Below are positions 15,600 to 15,815 of a DNA stretch of 15,815 nt, piece by piece. The stretch is from Tritrichomonas foetus (Eukaryota > Parabasalia > Tritrichomonadida > Tritrichomonadidae): the NCBI GenBank assembly GCA_001839685.1, contig MLAK01001097.1, positions 6,159-21,973 on the forward strand, given 5' to 3'. The stretch's first letter is position 1; every line of letters begins with the position of its first letter. The notes below the pieces were generated by a model, which had not been told where the DNA came from, searched no databases, and saw nothing but the letters and a program-made list of their open reading frames with translations. The position numbers were made by a program, and so were the translations under genes.

Positions 15600-15815
15600 A
15601 GATAGCATGTAAAGATAGCACATAAAGATAGCATGTAAAGATAGCACATAAAGATAGCATGTAAAGATAGCACATAAAGATAGCATGTAAAGATAGCACA
15701 TAAAGATAGCATGTAAAGATAGCACATAAAGATAGCATGTAAAGATAGCATGTAAAGATAGCATATAAAGATAGCATGTAAAGATAGCACATAAAGATAG
15801 CATGTAAAGATAGCA
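15600..15815. repeat. 13-bp tandem repeat array with two alternating unit types, cut by the window edge
   Basis: Sixteen full 13-base units plus eight bases of a seventeenth run to the right edge. Type A is AGATAGCATGTAA and type B is AGATAGCACATAA. One unit, type C (15756-15768), is AGATAGCATATAA. The order is A B A B A B A B A B A A C A B A, so the dominant period is really 26 bases. A degenerate partial copy (AGCATATAC) precedes the array at 15591. Units differ only at positions 9-10. Because 13 is not a multiple of three and the minus-strand unit has no stop in any phase, all three minus-strand frames stay open across the array. These frames are artefacts of the repeat. Confidence 0.95.

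Noticed and set aside
15541..15803. Minus-strand frames of 67-83 codons over the tandem array
   Set aside because: They arise because the 13-base unit contains no stop in any minus-strand phase. The predicted protein is just a repeat of Leu, Cys, Tyr and Ser with no family signal.
15600..15815. CRISPR array
   Set aside because: The units are directly contiguous with no unique spacers, and the context is eukaryotic.
1..15815. tRNA, rRNA or snRNA genes and transposable elements
   Set aside because: I found no cloverleaf-like T-loop sequence, no conserved rRNA stretch and no transposase or integrase frame. Small RNA genes could still be missed by eye.

Overview
The window looks like ordinary nuclear chromosomal DNA from a flagellated parabasalid protist, probably a trichomonad such as Tritrichomonas or Trichomonas; species is not resolved. 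Four things point there. The genome is AT-rich, and every recognisable gene, even one of 1595 codons, is a single uninterrupted frame with standard stop codons. The Myb-type regulator is of a kind I know from trichomonads. TCA initiator-like motifs lie a few bases upstream of several start codons. A ciliary protein (CFAP44) sits beside conserved eukaryotic trafficking genes. Nothing bacterial, viral or transposon-like is recognisable.

Layout, left to right. Bases 1-1733 have no intact gene. They hold a possible gene tail at the left edge and, on the minus strand at about 960-1631, short frames that resemble BspA-type leucine-rich repeats and may be a decayed gene. Next come a two-repeat Myb protein (+, 1734-2492), converging with a dual-specificity phosphatase that carries an N-terminal myristoylation signal (-, 2664-3812), and then a GC-rich coiled-coil protein of unknown function (-, 4425-5270). 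A 770-bp divergent promoter separates that gene from VPS33 (+, 6041-7786), the Sec1/Munc18 subunit of HOPS/CORVET. VPS33 converges with the long CFAP44 gene (-, 8297-13084), a WD40 and coiled-coil protein of the axonemal dynein tether. A 364-bp divergent promoter links CFAP44 to a YIPF6-like Golgi membrane protein (+, 13449-14024). The last gene is a six-span PAP2-family protein (-, 14614-15369) whose catalytic residues are mostly replaced. A 13-bp tandem array starts at 15600 and runs out of the window.

The genes do not form an operon or a single pathway. VPS33 and YIPF6 both belong to endomembrane traffic, CFAP44 to flagellar motility, the Myb protein to transcription and the phosphatase to signalling. 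I did not find a convincing new multi-gene system. The observations most worth checking are the apparently inactive PAP2 protein, the decayed repeat gene, the Myb-site-like TAACGA motifs upstream of three genes, and the two-state 13-bp tandem array.
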